A DNA stretch of 64,000 nucleotides from Arachidicoccus sp. (GTDB lineage: Bacteria; Bacteroidota; Bacteroidia; Chitinophagales; Chitinophagaceae): NCBI GenBank assembly GCA_028283605.1, contig JAPWKH010000002.1, positions 34,329 through 98,328 on the forward strand, read 5' to 3'. Positions 62,258 through 64,000 of the stretch are shown here, piece by piece (position 1 is the stretch's first letter; each line of letters opens with the position of its first letter). A model generated the notes under the pieces. It made no database searches. It was not told where the DNA came from and saw nothing but the letters and a program-made list of their open reading frames with translations. The position numbers and the translations under genes are program-made.

Positions 62258-63680
62258 TTATAAAATCCTGAATACAGATATATGAATATCTTTCGTCAAA
62301 GGTTTGGACGTATCGATAATTAAGGCATCTTCATTTTGTGTCCAATTAACCACTTTGGAAGATCCAAGCAGTTTTATTTCATGAATGGTTTTGAAATTGT
62401 TTTTCCCAAAAGTGTGTAATGCAATTTTATTCTCTTTTATATCAGCTGCAAAAACAAAGACAGTATCATTTTTTGCTGTGAATCTTACTTCGGGAAATAT
62501 TTTTTTGGAAGTATTATCATTCATTACATCAGCCATAGTATTTTTCGTTGCATGCGTATTTGCTTTTACGAGCGTGTCTTTGGTATTTTCAGGAGTAATA
62601 TCTTCCGATGCAGTTTTCCAAGGTTTTGTATTATAAATTGCATCCCCGTTAATATTCATCCATTTACCGATAGCAGCCAATCTTTCTCTCGCCTGTGTCA
62701 ATATTTCTCCTTCTCCTGTCGGGCTTACATTTAATAAATAATTTCCTCCGGCACTTACGGTTTCTATTAATTGGCGTACAAGCAAGTCCGGGCTTTTCCA
62801 GGAAGAATCGTATTTATTATAACCCCATCCTTTGCTGATTGTTACGCACGATTCCCATGGCTGTAAATTGATTTTGTTATTAATAGATTGTTCCAAAACA
62901 TTATAGTCTCCAAATCCGTTTCCGATACGGCTGTTCACAATACAATTCGGCTGAAGGCTGTGTATTAATTCTTTCAATTCTTCACTTTCATTTTTTGGAA
63001 TTAATTCCGGCGTATCAAACCATAGCACACCAACAGGGCCGTATTGTGTAAGTAATTCACGAATTTGCGGTAATACTTTCCGATGAAAATATTTCGTAAA
63101 ATCTTTTTTGTCTTCGTCGGGAAAATCTCAGGTATTGCTTCTTCCGCCTTTTACCGGCCAGTTGGTAGGCACATCAGGATCTTGCCAATCGCGCCCGAGC
63201 GAATAATAAAAACAAAGTCGAATACCTTCTTTTTTACAAGCTGCCGCAAGCATTTTCATCGGGTCTTTTCTCTTTTCCCCAAGGTGTCATCTTTACGATA
63301 TTGTAATCACTCGACTGAGAATTAAACATTGCAAACCCTTCGTGATGTTTTGCAGTAATAACGATATATTTCATGCCGGCATTTTTTGCCATTTTTACCC
63401 AAGCATCTGCATCAAATTTTACGGGATTGAATTGTGGCGCCAGCGTGCTTCCATAAACTTTCCATGGAATTTTTTCGTATAACATGAAGTGCTCATTCCC
63501 TTTGTAAGCATGGCCGTTCCAGTCACCGCCTGCAACGGAATATAAACCCCAATGCAGAAAGAGCCCAAACTTAGCATCTTGCCACCATTGCATGTTGGGA
63601 TGAGGAATTTTTGGTTGTGTAAAAGCTACATTCCAGGGTAACAGTTTTAAGATTGCAATTACCACAGATATTCTTCTCAT
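62258..63680 (-). pseudogene. GH29 alpha-L-fucosidase, inactivated by frameshift and nonsense mutation
   Basis: The signal peptide and N-terminal barrel read normally from 63680 (MQWWQDAKFGLFLHWGLYSVAGGDW, YIVITAKHHEGFAMFNS). Then an exact 7-base tandem duplication (TCTTTTC twice, 63264-63277) shifts the frame, and the frame ends in TAA at 63234-63236. Removing one unit restores WGKDPMKMLAAACKKEG and SLGRDWQDPDVPTNWPVKGG. This frame is then cut by an in-frame TGA (63128-63130) where Trp is expected (SNT*DFPDED). The remainder continues in frame (GVLWFDTPELIPK) to 62258. Two independent lesions argue for a true pseudogene rather than a sequencing error. The intact enzyme would release alpha-L-fucose from exported glycans. 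Confidence 0.88.
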
Positions 63681-63778
63681 TCTTGTGATTTATTATTTTA
63701 AAAACTAATTCAAAATATATTTTATTCCGTATAGCTAAGTTTGATGCAGATTATTGCACGTCATATTTAGCATAATGA

Positions 63779-64000
63779 TCAACGAATTTTCAACTTACTT
63801 AATCGGTTTAATTCGTCCTCTATCATTAAAGACAAAAGCCTTGATTTAGCTTCTTTATTGCGATAAGTAATGCGATGATCGAGTACAGGGTGTGCCAATT
63901 CCTGGAAATCATCTTCTGTCACGTACTCACGGCCATTGACAAGCGCATAAGCTTTTAAACATTTTATAAAAGCAATGCCGCTCCGCGTGGAAGCGCCAAG
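63779..64000 (-). CDS. MoxR-type AAA ATPase (N-terminus cut by window edge)
   Basis: The last 73 residues of a MoxR ATPase are encoded up to the window edge: LGASTRSGIAFIKCLKAYALVNG, then REYVTEDDFQELAHPVLDHRITY. These are the sensor-2 arginine region and lid helices of the family. MoxR proteins are chaperone-like ATPases, usually next to DUF58 and von Willebrand factor genes that must lie outside the window. The stop is TGA at 63779-63781. Confidence 0.85.
   Translation of the reverse strand, partial: LGASTRSGIAFIKCLKAYALVNGREYVTEDDFQELAHPVLDHRITYRNKEAKSRLLSLMIEDELNRLSKLKIR

Noticed and set aside
63128..63130. TGA in the fucosidase gene as a recoded Trp or selenocysteine codon
   Set aside because: The same gene also has a 7-base frameshifting duplication, and other genes in the window use TGA as a stop.
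1..64000. Open frames lying antisense or out of frame within recognised genes
   Set aside because: They have no homology-like motifs, signals or spacing and are explained as shadows of the real genes.

Overview
The window is chromosomal DNA from a member of the Bacteroidota, most likely the Chitinophagaceae (genus not claimed). The evidence is: AT-rich sequence; promoters of the Bacteroidota type (TTG about 19 bases before TANNTTTG); a secreted protein with a type IX secretion (T9SS) sorting tail; TonB-linked outer-membrane proteins with carboxypeptidase-regulatory-like N-termini; a uppS-bamA-ompH-ompH cluster; and a TPR-type sensor kinase paired with a NarL-type regulator. No rRNA, tRNA, CRISPR array, phage or transposase gene was found. 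Coding density is high; no gene-free stretch exceeds 300 bases. The longest are 33908-34178 and 6000-6261, which hold at most promoter sequence.

Layout. 1-8.1 kb: cut membrane protein, alanine-dehydrogenase-like protein, JmjC/cupin protein, deoxynucleoside kinase, MFS transporter, NifU-type Fe-S protein, a Gly/Trp/Tyr-rich lipoprotein and a class I glutamine amidotransferase. 8.3-16.7 kb: a TonB-dependent receptor, a HepT/MntA toxin-antitoxin pair lying between that receptor and a second copy of its 3' end, an M1 peptidase, an unpartnered transketolase N-half and a GH35 beta-galactosidase. 16.8-27.1 kb: a minus-strand set of five exported proteins (one frameshifted twice), divergent from a two-component system. 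An ATCCC-N8-GGGAT motif occurs upstream of two of the exported-protein genes. 27.1-32.7 kb: LEA-like protein and the outer-membrane biogenesis cluster. 32.8-33.9 kb: exported protein with a DxDDT motif.

34.2-45.1 kb is a rearranged region: purL, a GntR/ABC operon with its own palindromic operator, a broken GNAT gene joined to a second copy of the purL 3' end, a TonB-linked beta-barrel gene with a beta-propeller gene, then an intact GNAT gene. The junction lies exactly in a 16-base sequence found in purL and upstream of the intact GNAT gene. This is what a tandem duplication followed by complementary loss of its contents would leave.

45.2-50.1 kb: coiled-coil membrane protein, DEDD exonuclease, Pif1-type helicase, folD. 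50.2-57.1 kb: tetR and a complete RND efflux operon. 57.2-64 kb: glucose-6-phosphate dehydrogenase, an ethanolamine permease-eutB-eutC operon, an inactivated GH29 alpha-L-fucosidase and the C-terminal end of a MoxR ATPase.

The clearest unusual signals are the two cassettes bounded by duplicated gene tails (receptor/toxin-antitoxin and purL/ABC/GNAT) and the two-component system with its exported-protein cluster and shared palindromic motif.
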